This document shows, piece after piece, positions 9,824 to 20,077 of a stretch of 64,000 nt of DNA. Source of the stretch: Endozoicomonas sp. Mp262 (GTDB taxonomy: Bacteria; Pseudomonadota; Gammaproteobacteria; Pseudomonadales; Endozoicomonadaceae); assembly GCF_025643335.1 (NCBI RefSeq), contig NZ_CP092489.1, forward strand, positions 4,474,501 to 4,538,500. The letters run 5' to 3'. The translations under genes were made by a program, and so were the position numbers. Below the pieces are notes generated by a model. The model had not been told where the DNA came from. It worked only from the letters and a program-made list of their open reading frames with translations, and made no database searches. Each line of letters starts with the position of its first letter. Within the stretch, counting starts at the first letter, position 1.

Positions 9824-10225
9824 ATGAGCAACACTGCAGTCGCTGATATCGATACCACCCAGATGAAATTCACCACCTCCCACGAATGGGTTCTGAACAA
9901 TGGCGATGGTACGGTCACTGTAGGTATTACCGACCATGCCCAGGAGCAGCTGGGGGATGTGGTTTTTGTCGAGCTACCTGAAGAAGGCCATGAAGTAGGT
10001 GCCGGTGATGAATTATCCCTGGTGGAGTCAGTCAAGGCGGCTTCTGATATTTATGCCCCGGTTTCCGGCCAGGTAATCTCCATTAACAGCAAACTGGAAG
10101 ATGCCCCGGAAATCATTAATGAGTCCCCTTATGAAGAGGGCTGGATTGTCCGCATCAAATTATCCGAGCCTGCCGAGCTGGAAGAATTAATGAGTTTTGA
10201 TAATTATCAGGCCATTGAAGAATAG
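9824..10225 (+). CDS. gcvH: Glycine cleavage system H protein
   Basis: The lipoyl carrier that shuttles the aminomethyl group from GcvP to GcvT. The lipoylated lysine is in LVESVKAASDIYAPVSG, preceded by the conserved HEWV and GITDHAQEQLGDVVFVELP. The start at 9824 (MSNTAVADID) follows GAGGAAATAATC; the open frame upstream to 9767 lacks a better site. At 133 residues it has the usual length. It sits 50 bp after sdaA and 113 bp before gcvP. No gcvT is present in the window. Confidence 0.96.
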   Translation: MSNTAVADIDTTQMKFTTSHEWVLNNGDGTVTVGITDHAQEQLGDVVFVELPEEGHEVGAGDELSLVESVKAASDIYAPVSGQVISINSKLEDAPEIINESPYEEGWIVRIKLSEPAELEELMSFDNYQAIEE

Positions 10226-10338
10226 CTGGCAAGGCAGTTCTTTACACATTGCTACAGGCAGCCTTGGCTTTCTGCCTGTAGCCAGACTATTTGACCATAC
10301 ACCCTGAAGGGACAAAGTGATCAGAAGGTAATCAAGAT

Positions 10339-13230
10339 ATGGCTGATGAAAAACAAACACTGCAAGCCCTACTGCAGAATGATACATTCACCGGTCGCCA
10401 TATTGGTCCCACTCAGGGGGAGCAGCTGGCCATGCTGGAAGCCCAGGGGTTTAAAACCCTGGAAGAAATGACTGACCAAACCGTACCAGCGGTTATTCGC
10501 TCAATGGCCCTGGCAATGGAAAAAGGCCAGAGCGAAGACCAGGCCCTTAACAGCCTCCGCCATTTGGCAACACAGAATAAAGTCAACAAATCCTATATTG
10601 GCATGGGGTATTACAACACCCGAATCCCCAACGTTATTCTCAGAAACTTACTGGAAAATCCCGGTTGGTATACGGCCTATACCCCTTACCAGCCTGAAAT
10701 AGCCCAGGGTCGCCTGGAAGCATTGCTGAATTTCCAGCAAATGGTGATGGACTTGACTGGCATGGAAGTCGCTAATGCCTCCCTGCTGGATGAAGCCACT
10801 GCGGCGGCAGAGGCCATGGCCCTGTGCCGACGTTCCAGCCGCAGCAAAAGCAACCGTTTTTTCGTGGCAGACGATGTTCACCCCCAAACCCTGGATGTCA
10901 TTAAAACCCGTGCCGAATACCTGGATATTGAACTGGTGATTGGCAATCCAATCACCGAGCTGGAAAGCCAGGAGGTTTTTGGTGTACAGCTGCAATACCC
11001 TGGCACCTATGGCGATATTAAAGAGATTGAAGCCATCATCAGCACCGCCAGGGCACAAAAGAAAATGATCGCCGTCGCCACAGACCTGATGGCGTTGGTA
11101 CTGTTAAAATCCCCCGGCGCCATGGGTGCCGATATTGTCCTTGGCAGCAGCCAGCGTTTCGGTGTGCCCATGGGCTTTGGTGGCCCCCATGCTGCATTCT
11201 TTGCTACCAGTGCCAAGCTCAAGCGTTCTATTCCGGGTCGTATTATCGGTGTTTCCATCGATAGCCGTGGCAATCAGGCATTACGGATGGCCATGCAAAC
11301 CCGCGAGCAACATATCCGCCGGGAAAAAGCCACCTCCAATATCTGTACCGCTCAGGCACTGCTGGCCAACATTGCCAGTTTCTACGCGGTCTATCACGGC
11401 CCTGAGGGTCTGAAAGCCATTGCCGAGCGGATTCACCGCCTGACTACCATTCTGGAAAAAAGCCTGACCGATACGGGCTTTTGCTGTAACGAAAGCTACT
11501 TTGACACCCTGACCATCAAGGTGGGCAGCCAGCAACAAGCCATCTACCAGCGCGCCCTGGCCCATCACTGCAACCTGCGCCTGATTGGCAATGACCGGCT
11601 GGGTATCAGCCTGGATGAAACCTCCACCCCTGAAGATATTATTGAACTGTTTGATATTTTCCTGGGCAAAGGCAAGGCACTGGATGTGTCCTTCATCGAC
11701 GAGCGAATCACCGCTGGAGAAGAAACCGGCATTAAACATAGCCAGCGCCGTACAGACCCGGTTCTGACTCACCCCACGTTTAACCGCTATCACTCCGAGA
11801 CGGAGATGATGCGCTATCTCAAGCGCCTGGAAAACAAGGACTACTCCCTGGTACACGGCATGATTCCCCTGGGCTCATGCACCATGAAGCTGAATGCCGC
11901 AGCCGAGATGATCCCGGTAACCTGGCCTGAGTTTGCCAATATCCACCCCTATGCACCCAGGGACCAGGTTCAAGGCTACATGACCATGATCCAGCAACTT
12001 CAGGCTGACCTGGAAACCATTACCGGCTATGACCGGGTATCCATGCAACCCAATTCCGGTGCTTCCGGTGAATATGCAGGTTTGCTGGCCATTCGCAAGT
12101 ATCAGGAATCCATCGGTGAAGGCCACCGCCATATCTGCCTGATTCCTTCTTCTGCCCATGGCACCAACCCGGCATCGGCGGTGATGGCTGGCATGAAAGT
12201 GGTGATTGTTGAATGTGATGAACACGGTAACGTCAATGTAGAAGACCTGCGCAGTAAGGCTGAAGAACACTGCACTGACCTGTCTGCGCTGATGGTGACC
12301 TACCCATCCACCCACGGTGTCTACGAAGAAGCGATCAAAACCATCTGCGCCACTGTCCACAAATATGGCGGCCAGGTGTATATGGATGGCGCCAATATGA
12401 ATGCCCTGGTAGGTGTGGCCAAGCCTGGTGAAATTGGTTCTGATGTCTCTCACCTGAACCTGCACAAAACCTTTGCCATTCCCCACGGTGGCGGCGGTCC
12501 AGGCATGGGTCCCATCGGTGTTAAACGTCACCTGGCACCTTTCCTGCCGAACCATCAAGTCAGCCCTGTCTATCAGGATGAGGGCATTGGTGCCGTCTCT
12601 GCTGCGCCCTTTGGCAGTGCCTCCATCCTGCCCATTACCTGGCTCTACATTAAAATGCTGGGGCATGAAGGCCTGACCCGATCCACCGAGGTAGCCATTC
12701 TTAATGCCAACTATATGGCGGAGAAACTGGCGGATCATTATCCAGTGCTCTACCGTGGCCAAAACAACCGGGTAGCCCATGAATGCATTATTGATATTCG
12801 TCCCATCAAGGAAAGCAGCGGTATTACCGAAGAGGATATTGCCAAGCGATTAATGGACTATGGCTTCCACGCCCCCACCATGTCCTTCCCCGTAGCTGGA
12901 ACCCTGATGATTGAACCCACAGAGTCAGAGTCCAAAGTAGAGATTGACCGCTTTATTGATGCCCTGATTGCCATTCGCGAGGAAATCCGCAAGGTGGAAA
13001 AGGGTGAGTGGCCTGCTGACCAGAACCCTCTCAAGCTGGCACCACACACCATGGAAGACCTGGTAGACCCGGAGTGGAATCGCCCTTACTCACGGGAAGA
13101 AGCCGTATTCCCGTCAGACACCTGTCGTACTGCCAAATTCTGGCCTGCCACCAACCGTATTGACAATGTCTATGGCGACAGAAACTTTGTTTGCTCCTGT
13201 CCTGATATTGAGAGTTATAGAGAAGGTTAG
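10339..13230 (+). CDS. gcvP: Glycine dehydrogenase (decarboxylating), P protein
   Basis: A PLP enzyme that decarboxylates glycine and passes the aminomethyl group to the lipoyl arm of GcvH. It is a full-length 963-residue homodimer-type fusion of the alpha and beta halves. The N-terminal half begins [17 protein letters not shown]. The PLP-binding lysine is in [19 protein letters not shown], followed by the glycine-rich loop. AGAAGGTAA lies just ahead of the ATG at 10339. It is the last gene of the sdaA-gcvH-gcvP cluster and is followed by a 20-bp-stem hairpin. Confidence 0.97.
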   Translation: MADEKQTLQALLQNDTFTGRHIGPTQGEQLAMLEAQGFKTLEEMTDQTVPAVIRSMALAMEKGQSEDQALNSLRHLATQNKVNKSYIGMGYYNTRIPNVILRNLLENPGWYTAYTPYQPEIAQGRLEALLNFQQMVMDLTGMEVANASLLDEATAAAEAMALCRRSSRSKSNRFFVADDVHPQTLDVIKTRAEYLDIELVIGNPITELESQEVFGVQLQYPGTYGDIKEIEAIISTARAQKKMIAVATDLMALVLLKSPGAMGADIVLGSSQRFGVPMGFGGPHAAFFATSAKLKRSIPGRIIGVSIDSRGNQALRMAMQTREQHIRREKATSNICTAQALLANIASFYAVYHGPEGLKAIAERIHRLTTILEKSLTDTGFCCNESYFDTLTIKVGSQQQAIYQRALAHHCNLRLIGNDRLGISLDETSTPEDIIELFDIFLGKGKALDVSFIDERITAGEETGIKHSQRRTDPVLTHPTFNRYHSETEMMRYLKRLENKDYSLVHGMIPLGSCTMKLNAAAEMIPVTWPEFANIHPYAPRDQVQGYMTMIQQLQADLETITGYDRVSMQPNSGASGEYAGLLAIRKYQESIGEGHRHICLIPSSAHGTNPASAVMAGMKVVIVECDEHGNVNVEDLRSKAEEHCTDLSALMVTYPSTHGVYEEAIKTICATVHKYGGQVYMDGANMNALVGVAKPGEIGSDVSHLNLHKTFAIPHGGGGPGMGPIGVKRHLAPFLPNHQVSPVYQDEGIGAVSAAPFGSASILPITWLYIKMLGHEGLTRSTEVAILNANYMAEKLADHYPVLYRGQNNRVAHECIIDIRPIKESSGITEEDIAKRLMDYGFHAPTMSFPVAGTLMIEPTESESKVEIDRFIDALIAIREEIRKVEKGEWPADQNPLKLAPHTMEDLVDPEWNRPYSREEAVFPSDTCRTAKFWPATNRIDNVYGDRNFVCSCPDIESYREG

Positions 13231-13263
13231 TCTGGTATTTACAGTAATTATCTTTACTAATAA

Positions 13264-13307
13264 ACCGCGCCAACATAGAAAACACCTGTTTTCTATGTTG
13301 GCGCGGT
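13264..13307 (+). terminator. Strong hairpin after gcvP
   Basis: A perfect 20-bp stem (ACCGCGCCAACATAGAAAAC and its exact complement) around the four-base loop ACCT, followed by CATTTTA. It lies 34 bp after the gcvP stop and is the natural end of the sdaA-gcvH-gcvP transcript. The T run is short, so it may also work as an RNA-stabilising hairpin. Confidence 0.75.
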
Positions 13308-13430
13308 CATTTTACGGGATGCAGTTATTATGCACATACATTTTGCTGACTGCATGCACAGAAGCTATGATTTAGTCTATAGTTTTATGGTTCATTAATA
13401 TTGTTGCCAATCAAAATAACCTGTTTAAAA

Positions 13431-13694
13431 ATGAAACTAACATACGCACTCATTCTATTACTGGCACCTGCCTTGTGCATTTCGGTTGTTGATAACGAAA
13501 TAAAAAAAGAACCACCTGATCCTTCAGACGCAGCTTTGCGCGATTTCACCAATAACAAACCTTTATTTTTAGGTGAAGAAGGTTTTTTAGAAAGATTCAA
13601 TGAAAGATTAAACCCTAAAAAAGAAAGTTTATATTTGGGTGCAGAACATCAACATGTCTTAAAAAAAAAACAAGATATATATTTAAACAAATAA
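13431..13694 (+). CDS. Hypothetical exported small protein
   Basis: Starting at the ATG at 13431, the 87-residue product opens with a signal-like hydrophobic segment (MKLTYALILLLAPALCISVV) and then becomes highly charged and lysine-rich. The cysteine after PALC is a poor lipobox. The frame can be extended to a start at 13401. The 3' end runs into A-rich sequence and the gene may be a truncated remnant, since a transposase lies just beyond. No family is recognised. Confidence 0.35.
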   Translation: MKLTYALILLLAPALCISVVDNEIKKEPPDPSDAALRDFTNNKPLFLGEEGFLERFNERLNPKKESLYLGAEHQHVLKKKQDIYLNK

Positions 13695-13894
13695 AAGCGA
13701 TTATAGCCAACCCTAAAATAGATACAGGTGAAACGGTTATGGATATATTTTTAGAGGTGGTGTTGCATCAATCTTAACTTTAGAGTTATTATGACATGAA
13801 CGTTTGGTTATATTTTAAAAATTGTGTGCAAAAATACATCCAAACGTTTTTTCAGATTCGGTATTATTCTTGATTATTGCGTTGTTGCCGCTAT

Positions 13895-15220
13895 TTATGC
13901 CGCTTTTTTCTTTTCTTTGACTATTCCGTCAGTCAAACTATTAAAATTGAACTCATATTTTTGGCTATATCGGTTCCAGCCCTCACGAATAGGTAATCTG
14001 GGGATAATTCCTGCGAGTGCAAATCTTAGCATGCCAGCGGTGGTTGTATCCTGATCCCGCCAAGGAATCCTTGAAATGCCCACGCTTGCTTGATTTTTAC
14101 AGACGGTCAACAGTTGCAATAATGCGTATCCAGCCATCTTCAGATGCATCCACCGCAACAGAGTTCTCAGCTTTTGCTGCCATAACTGGCGGCAACCAAA
14201 TGAATGTTTAATTTGCTGAAACATGGGTTCAACCGGCCATCTTTTCGCATAAATACGAAGGATGTCTATACCTTCAAGTCCAGTATTGGTTGCAATGAAT
14301 ATACGGCTTTCTGTCAGTCCTTTATCATTTTCAAACCGACCCCAGACAACCCGAACCTTGCGGCCTTTCAGGAAGCGAGCCCGACATACCCGGGTGCGAT
14401 AACGTATCTTTCGAAATCTGCCGTATATTCTTACGGTTGTTTGATATTCCGGTAGCTTCTCCACTTCCGGGGGCGTCATTTTGATGCCATACTTTTTGGG
14501 TCGCCCACGTTTTTTTGCAGTGGACTCCAACGGTAAGGCATACAATGCCCGGTTTAACGGGATTTGCCCTACTACTTCATAGCCCATTTCCAGAACGGGT
14601 TGCATTAGCGTCCAGTTCATATACCAACAGTCTGTCAGCAAGCGCAGTCCTTGCACCTTCACCTCTTGCCTCACTACTTTTAGCATGGCAACAGCGATTT
14701 TTAGCTTACTGGCATTGCCTGAAGCAGGAGATGGAAAGGAAAGCACAGGGATGGCAGTAAATACTTCATCTTTAGCCCGCTCAAATACAACAGCCAGGGA
14801 TACCCAGCATTGTCCCCAGATATACGTTGGCCGGTTCCTTTTTTTACTGTGCTGGTGATGGGTTCGGCAAGCGGGAGCCTTGTCAGAAAAACGCTCCACC
14901 ACCCAATCATCAAGACCAATGTTGATAAGTTCACCCCGTGGTACTTTTGAGCATACCAGCTGAATGAGCCGGCATGCGAGGCTCCTCCACCGCCACTTGC
15001 CTTGAGAGAGCCAATGGTGGTAACTGCTCCATACGCATTGAAAGTTATTAATAGATAACAGCGCCTGAGTGACAAAGCCTTGCCCGGATAGCATGCAGCC
15101 AAAAAGAAGTTCGCAGAACGTAGGTACTGCTGTTGGGGATAGCGCTGAAGCAAGAAACGTTGTATATAAGGCAAGCTCCCGGAGGATCTCTTTATGATCT
15201 GAAGTGAGCATAGCAACCAT
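13895..15220 (-). CDS. IS4-type DDE transposase
   Basis: A 441-residue transposase. Candidate catalytic residues are Asp in NIGLDDWVVERF, Asp in RLLTDCWYMNW and Glu in IYAKRWPVEPMFQQIK. The last block exactly fits the Y(2)R(3)E(6)K signature of the IS4 group. The frame is intact with an ATG at 15220; an internal ATG at 15211 is equally possible. A long lysine-rich C-terminus ends near 13895. Terminal inverted repeats were not found by eye, so borders are not given. It lies between the glycine cluster and an IS630 element. Confidence 0.8.
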   Translation of the reverse strand: MVAMLTSDHKEILRELALYTTFLASALSPTAVPTFCELLFGCMLSGQGFVTQALLSINNFQCVWSSYHHWLSQGKWRWRSLACRLIQLVCSKVPRGELINIGLDDWVVERFSDKAPACRTHHQHSKKRNRPTYIWGQCWVSLAVVFERAKDEVFTAIPVLSFPSPASGNASKLKIAVAMLKVVRQEVKVQGLRLLTDCWYMNWTLMQPVLEMGYEVVGQIPLNRALYALPLESTAKKRGRPKKYGIKMTPPEVEKLPEYQTTVRIYGRFRKIRYRTRVCRARFLKGRKVRVVWGRFENDKGLTESRIFIATNTGLEGIDILRIYAKRWPVEPMFQQIKHSFGCRQLWQQKLRTLLRWMHLKMAGYALLQLLTVCKNQASVGISRIPWRDQDTTTAGMLRFALAGIIPRLPIREGWNRYSQKYEFNFNSLTDGIVKEKKKAA

Positions 15221-15280
15221 CTTTGTATTTTGTTTGGAGATGGTTGCTATTAAGTAGTGTATAGATTGCTTTCGAATAAT

Positions 15281-16329
15281 TTAACCATCCAGTCGGACAG
15301 TATTAGAAAATGAGATCATATACTCCTCTCCAAATGAAAAAAGCACCCGTTCAACTTCTTTTTCAAATTCCGCAAAGCTCTTGATTGACAAGAGGTTGAG
15401 CCATTCATACTTTATTTTCCTCCACAGGATTTCAATCAGGTTGAGCTCAGGTGAATATGTTGGCAGAAAGCAGACCAGCAATTTCTTTTCAATCATCCAG
15501 TCATCAATTCTGGCACAAAACTTTTTGCTGGTGTGAATGCTGGCATTATCCACCATAACTACCGTGTAACGATCATTTGAGCTGTATTTTTCATCTGCCA
15601 TTTTCTCTGCAAAGTCATCAAAGGCCGCAATCACCGTATCGCTATTCACTGAACCCACAACAGGATAATGAAATAGCTCACAGCTTCGGTTCATAAACCC
15701 CAGTACGTTGATGCGTTTACTTTTGACTGATGGTATTCTGAGCTGCTTTCCTTTTTCCTGCCAACCGTATGGCACACAAGGTTCCTGGGTAAAGCCGGAC
15801 TCATCAAAATAAAATAAATTGATTAACCCTTTGCTCTCGGCTTCCTGGGCATCTTTCAGAGCAGTTTTACAGTCATGGAATTGCTCTTCGTCCCGTTTAT
15901 GTTTGCATGATTTACGGAGTCTTTTGTAAACCAGCCCTGCTTTTTTACAATGTTTGCCAGAGTAATTTTTGATGAAGATTTACCGGTTTCATCCTCGATC
16001 TTGGATTTGACATACGATAAGCGACGAGGCTCTTCAGCCACTAATTCTTTTATGCGTTGCACTTCGGATTCGTCATATATGCACGGCCTACCGCCACCAT
16101 GCCCCTTGTACAAGGCACGAATACCATATTCTTCCCAATCATCAATCCACTGAGAAGCAGTTTGATATCTAATTTCAAGTATTTCGGCAATTTGCTCAAG
16201 GGTAAAGCCACGATTGCTCAATAAAAGGCTATGGGCTCTTTCCCTTATACATCTCAGAGGTCCGTAGTGTTTGGCGAATTTCAAAGTTAATAAAACAGCT
16301 TCATCAGTGATTGTAGTGACGTACTTCAT
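15281..16329 (-). CDS. IS630-family transposase, two frames joined by -1 frameshift
   Basis: The upstream frame (start ATG 16329, stop 15856) encodes the helix-turn-helix half (RGFTLEQIAEILEIRYQTAS). The downstream frame encodes the DDE_3 catalytic half: Asp in LFYFDESGFTQEPC, Asp in YTVVMVDNASIHTSKKF, Glu in LPTYSPELNLIEILWRKIKYEW. The frames overlap at a slippery A_AAA_AAG (15946-15940). A -1 shift there reads KAGLVYKRLRKSCKHKRDEE directly into the catalytic half, giving a complete, normal-looking transposase. This is established for several IS families; for this copy it is inferred from the sequence. Confidence 0.8.
15940..15946 (-). other. Programmed -1 frameshift heptamer A_AAA_AAG (IS630)
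   Basis: On the minus strand the upstream IS630 frame reads GTA AAA AAG CAG, placing A_AAA_AAG in the correct phase. Slipping back one base makes the next codon GCA and opens the frame of the DDE domain. The heptamer is one of the most efficient bacterial -1 slippery sequences. Confidence 0.65.
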
Positions 16330-16454
16330 AGCAGCAATTCCCGCAGACTTGATTAAAGCCCTTAATAACAAGGGCTGTAGCTTGGTAGCCTCTTGCTAAA
16401 ATCGCAGACTATCCGGTAGAATTTCACCACAATAATAATAACGATGCTCATGTT

Positions 16455-17789
16455 GTGCCGCTAACGAAACCAAGAACCATTGCTGAAAAACTGCTCAAAA
16501 TAGTCTCTGATGAAGCGGGTCAAATTCCAGACTTTCGCAAGAAAAGCCAACATGACAAAATTGTCCTTCATGATGCGGTCATGAGTGGCCTGGCAGTCAT
16601 GCACCTGAAATACCCTTCATTACTGGCTTTTGATCAGGATTGTGTCAATAACCCAGATAGGCTCAAGAACTTAAAGTCGATGTACAATGTCAGCTGTGTC
16701 CCCAGTGATACCTATCTGAGGGATCTGATTGACCCTATCGAAACACGCTATTTAAGGAAGTTCTTTACCCGCCTGTTTGCCTTTGTGCAACGATCTGGGC
16801 GGCTTAAGCAGTTCACTTATTTTGAGGAAGGGTATCTTGCGCCTATCGATGGTACGGGGCACTTTTGCTCAGGGAAGATTAGTTGTCCTGAGTGTTGTGT
16901 AAAAAAGCCAGGCAGCAAAAATCCGCAATACTACCATCAGTTACTGGCCTGCTGTCTGGTAAAGCCGGGCAAGAAAGAAGTATTACCTTTAATGCCTGAA
17001 CCCATCATCAAACAAGTTGATGCGTCAAAGAATGATTGTGAGAAGGTAGCGCTCAAGCGGCTATTGGCGAATTTATCCAGAGAGCATCCGCACCTGCCAC
17101 TGGTTCTGACTTTTGATGACCTGTACTCAGATGGACCGACCATCAAGTTGGTAAAGTCCTTTGGCTATAGCTTCATTATGGTGGCAAAGGATTCAACCCA
17201 TGAGTCGTTATACCAGGCCGTCGATGAGCTGGATTGTGCAGACAAAGTGGTGCGCTATGAATATACCGATGATAAAGGGTTTACGCACTGGTTCCGGTTT
17301 GTGAATGGTGCCCCCATTAACAAGTCACACCCGGATGTGCTGGTTAACTTTCTCGAATATATAGAAATTGATCCAGAGGGCAACAAGAAGTACGTCAACA
17401 CCTGGGTCACGGACATTGAGCTTTCAGCCGAGAACGTGAATAAATTCATGCGAGGAGCACGCGCTAAATGGAAAATTGAAAACGAAACGTTCAATACACT
17501 GAAAACACAGGGCTACCATCTCGAACACAATTACGGGCACGGAAAGCAGCATCTGGCCAGCAATCTGGCATGCCTGACTTTTACGGCCTTCCTCATCAAC
17601 CAGATAGAACAACTGTCTTGCAAGCTCTTCCAGGAAGCGCTCAAGATAAAAAAGTCTAAAAAGGCATTCTGGCATGCCATACGAGGGCTGTTTGACTGGT
17701 TCTGCATTGATAACTGGACAGACGTATTTACAGCTATCATTGAAGGGCGAAGTGTGAGCTTGAAGTTGCTGACTGTCGATACGACATAG
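16455..17789 (+). CDS. IS transposase, DDE type (copy 2, paralogue of 1519-2886)
   Basis: A 444-residue transposase with the same motif order as the protein at 1519-2886: MHLKYPSLLAFD, LAPIDGTGHFCSGKISCPEC, LTFDDLYSDGPTIKLVKSFG and KIENETFNTLKTQGYHLEHN. The two proteins are clearly homologous but divergent, so they come from two related elements rather than one recent transposition. The start is a GTG (16455); no in-frame ATG occurs nearby. Element ends were not resolved. The family was not assigned with certainty; the R-x3-E-x7-K region places it near IS4. Confidence 0.8.
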   Translation: MPLTKPRTIAEKLLKIVSDEAGQIPDFRKKSQHDKIVLHDAVMSGLAVMHLKYPSLLAFDQDCVNNPDRLKNLKSMYNVSCVPSDTYLRDLIDPIETRYLRKFFTRLFAFVQRSGRLKQFTYFEEGYLAPIDGTGHFCSGKISCPECCVKKPGSKNPQYYHQLLACCLVKPGKKEVLPLMPEPIIKQVDASKNDCEKVALKRLLANLSREHPHLPLVLTFDDLYSDGPTIKLVKSFGYSFIMVAKDSTHESLYQAVDELDCADKVVRYEYTDDKGFTHWFRFVNGAPINKSHPDVLVNFLEYIEIDPEGNKKYVNTWVTDIELSAENVNKFMRGARAKWKIENETFNTLKTQGYHLEHNYGHGKQHLASNLACLTFTAFLINQIEQLSCKLFQEALKIKKSKKAFWHAIRGLFDWFCIDNWTDVFTAIIEGRSVSLKLLTVDTT

Positions 17790-18134
17790 AGCGTTGATGT
17801 TAGCCCTGTGACCTGTGTTACCTGTCATTAAAACCGACTGCCGATATAGCAGCAGTCTGGCTCTGTTCATCCGCGATAAAATCATTTTTAATTAACTGAA
17901 AATGTGCCAGCCGGAATCTGGTTTGCGGGAATTGCTGACTTCATAGGGAGAGGGATTTAAAGACCAGTACTCTCTTTATAATAGAGTAAATGTATCATTC
18001 AATAGCTATCTGATCGTTAGATCAAGAAGTAGATTTCTCGTACTGGCCGAACATCCAGTTTATTTGAAACCAAACTATGACCTACTTAACCGATTTCAGA
18101 TGAAAATCGTACTATTGTTCTTTGGTAACTCTAA

Positions 18135-18320
18135 AGTCGAGATCAAGAAAAACACCTTGAAAAAAGAAGAAAAAACAATGATACTTTAAAACGATGGCGC
18201 CTTAATAAGGCCAGAAAGATTGACTGTTTAAAAAAAGAACTTGAGACAGTCGAGATATTACTTAACACCGAAAGAAAAAAACCTGGAAATGGCGGCTCAA
18301 TGACAACCTGGCAGAAATAG
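18135..18320 (+). other. Possible degenerate coding remnant in a long intergenic stretch
   Basis: The stretch 17790-18513 holds no supported gene. Within it a stop-to-stop frame of about 61 codons is rich in charged residues (RWRLNKARKIDCLKKELETV) and looks like a coiled-coil piece. Near its end an A7 run offers a frameshift into a second plausible reading (WKWRLNDNLAEIEIYH). It has no start codon or ribosome binding site. It may be a decayed gene fragment beside IS debris, or chance in AT-rich DNA. Confidence 0.2.
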
Positions 18321-18513
18321 AAATTTATCATTGACAGTATGATTCAAGGGGCTTTATCTCTATAGGCTAGTTGAATTCATAGAAACCCATGAAATCAGCA
18401 AATTGTAGTAATTCTATAAATCACACATATCAAAAGGCGCTAACATGTGTGATTCATAGACATCATTTCACTATTATTCAGTGTTATGAACAGAGAAGTA
18501 CAGCAGCGTCTTG

Positions 18514-18729
18514 GATGATCTGCTAGCTGAGTGGCAACACTACTACAACTAGCAGCAGCCTCATAACGCCCATTACTGAAAAACGCCGATGGATAGACTA
18601 TCTGAGCTTATAGATAAAACGCCATATGCAGAAGAAGTTCAAGCTGAATACGAACCTGCACTGGAGCGCACTCAGCATCCTGTTTACAAAGTGAACCTAG
18701 AGCTTAGAACGTTGAAACGATGTCTATGA
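18514..18729 (+). pseudogene. IS481-type transposase, C-terminal remnant
   Basis: Reading from 18514 gives LLAEWQHYYN, a stop, QQPHNAHY, a stop, then KTPMDRLSELIDKTPY and AEYEPALERTQHPVYK, ending at TGA 18727-18729. This is the typical C-terminal tail of IS481-type transposases (W..YYN..RPH..H...TP). Two in-frame stops and loss of the catalytic core mark it as dead. Its end abuts the scrambled IS200/IS605 fragment on the other strand. Confidence 0.65.
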
Positions 18730-19230
18730 ATCACACACTGGCATTGGTTTAGACTCAAATTCACAGAGCATGGAGACAAAATAACGTCCGGACTTGTCCT
18801 TGCTGATAGTGACACTTGAAGGTTCAGAAGGCCGCTCTCTGCTCCATTTGATAGCCAGTGGCTCTTTACTCTTGGCAATAAACAACTGGCTGCCTTTCAT
18901 ATTGAAAGCAGCCTTTGTTAATCGAATACTTTGCCTTGCTGTTTTCTTTTTGAAGCTTAGGTACTTTGCTCTGCCAGCCCAGAAATTCTTAAAGGCTTCC
19001 TGCTGATCTCGTAGGCACTGCTGAAGAATCATCAAAAGCATATGGATATAATCCCGCATTGCATACCCTTCAACCAACTCAACACCCTGCTGACAACAGA
19101 GTTCTCGCAATATTTTTCCAATATCTCGACGCAATGCCCCATAAATAGCCTTTTTCCGATATTTCGGAACAATAACAACGTGATATTTGCAATAATGCTT
19201 CACGTGAGTCTGGCTTTGCCAATCTCGCAT
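18724..19230 (-). pseudogene. Hybrid of IS200-type TnpA and IS605-type TnpB fragments
   Basis: From the ATG at 19230 (preceded by GGAGG) the frame encodes the N-terminal half of a Y1 transposase TnpA (VKHYCKYHVVIVPKYRKK). It stops resembling TnpA after MRDYIHMLLMI, near 19027; the catalytic tyrosine half is missing and the first His of the HUH motif is Tyr. It then continues in frame as an internal piece of TnpB (LRDQQEAFKNFWAGRAKYLS) up to 18724. The matching TnpB N-terminus is at 19333-19572. The layout suggests an IS200-like tnpA inserted into tnpB and then lost its 3' half by deletion. Neither protein can be functional. Confidence 0.65.
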
Positions 19231-19332
19231 ATGGCCTCCTTCAAGAACTTGCCGGTTCAAAGGAGGCCATTTTCCTACTCTGCACGCCGTTTCGGCAGAG
19301 CCTATTCGAGTCTCACCGCCAAAAGCGGTGGT

Positions 19333-19572
19333 TTACCAAGATTTAATTACACTGGAAAAGTCTTTTAGAAAAGGAAATTCTTTCTTGAGTGAAACAAGCC
19401 TTTTTTCAGCTTGTGAATGAGAAATACTGGTGCCGTCTTTGTAGTAGGCATCAGTACGAAAACGCAGTGTATTGTTATAAACAAAGCGAACGCAACCAAA
19501 CGACTGAGCGAGTAAATTGGCTTGCTCTGGTGTTGGGTAGAATCGTTCTTTATAGGCTCGTTTATAGTTCAT
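19333..19572 (-). pseudogene. TnpB (IS605 OrfB) N-terminal fragment
   Basis: 79 residues typical of the TnpB N-terminus (YKRAYKERFYPTPEQANLLA, FGCVRFVYNNTL), ending where TnpB would continue from DFSSV into PLQ. The continuation, LQQCLRDQQEAF, is found about 320 bp downstream in the hybrid frame at 18724-19026. The DNA between holds hairpins of the IS200/IS605 end type (ACCGCCAAAAGCGGTGG at about 19314-19331). The RuvC nuclease domain is missing. Confidence 0.65.
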
Positions 19573-20077
19573 ATCCCAAACATCACAGAAACTCTAAGCT
19601 TCTGTAAAGTCTCATAACTTCCGGTTTTGCAAGCCCTCTGGGGGTTTGTTGCTTATATCACCACCCGACTGGGTGATGCTTTACGCAAAGTTTGGTAAAG
19701 CCGTCAAACCCATCGAAATAATGCACCAGTTCACATTATCTCCACCCAAGGTGAATAACACCTTAACACCTCACAACAGGCAACAAACCTTTACAACACT
19801 TATTACCCTTATTGCCTGACCTAATGGTTAACATAGATATAAATCAATAAAAAAAGGTAAGCATTCTGTCATGTTTAAGGGGTTTTTTAGTAATTCTCTG
19901 TCTTGTACTTTGTAAACAGAGAATCACAAAAAGACCTACACCTCCCCCTTATGGATGCACAGCAATATCAGTTACAGGACTGCAGGTTTTATATCCAAGG
20001 CTCCCTGTCGCCCTTATTGTCCGGGAGTGTAGCCTTCGCCAGGGAAAATAGAAAAATTGATCTTGTTAAGGCTGTAA
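19573..20077. other. Intergenic stretch upstream of the protease
   Basis: About 505 bp without a supported gene. It holds IS605-like hairpin sequence near 19657-19677 (ATCACCACCCGACTGGGTGAT), probably the end of the decayed IS605, and AT-rich DNA further on that must contain the promoter of the protease gene. No clear -35/-10 pair was identified. A 115-codon frame from 19903 runs into the protease gene in another frame and is not supported. Confidence 0.4.

Noticed and set aside
9093-9824. Long antisense frame (243 codons) across sdaA
   Set aside because: Shadow of a strongly conserved enzyme gene; composition follows the sdaA codon pattern.
11875-12780. Long antisense frame (301 codons) across gcvP
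   Set aside because: Shadow of gcvP; His/Gly-rich translation typical of antisense reading and no ribosome binding site.
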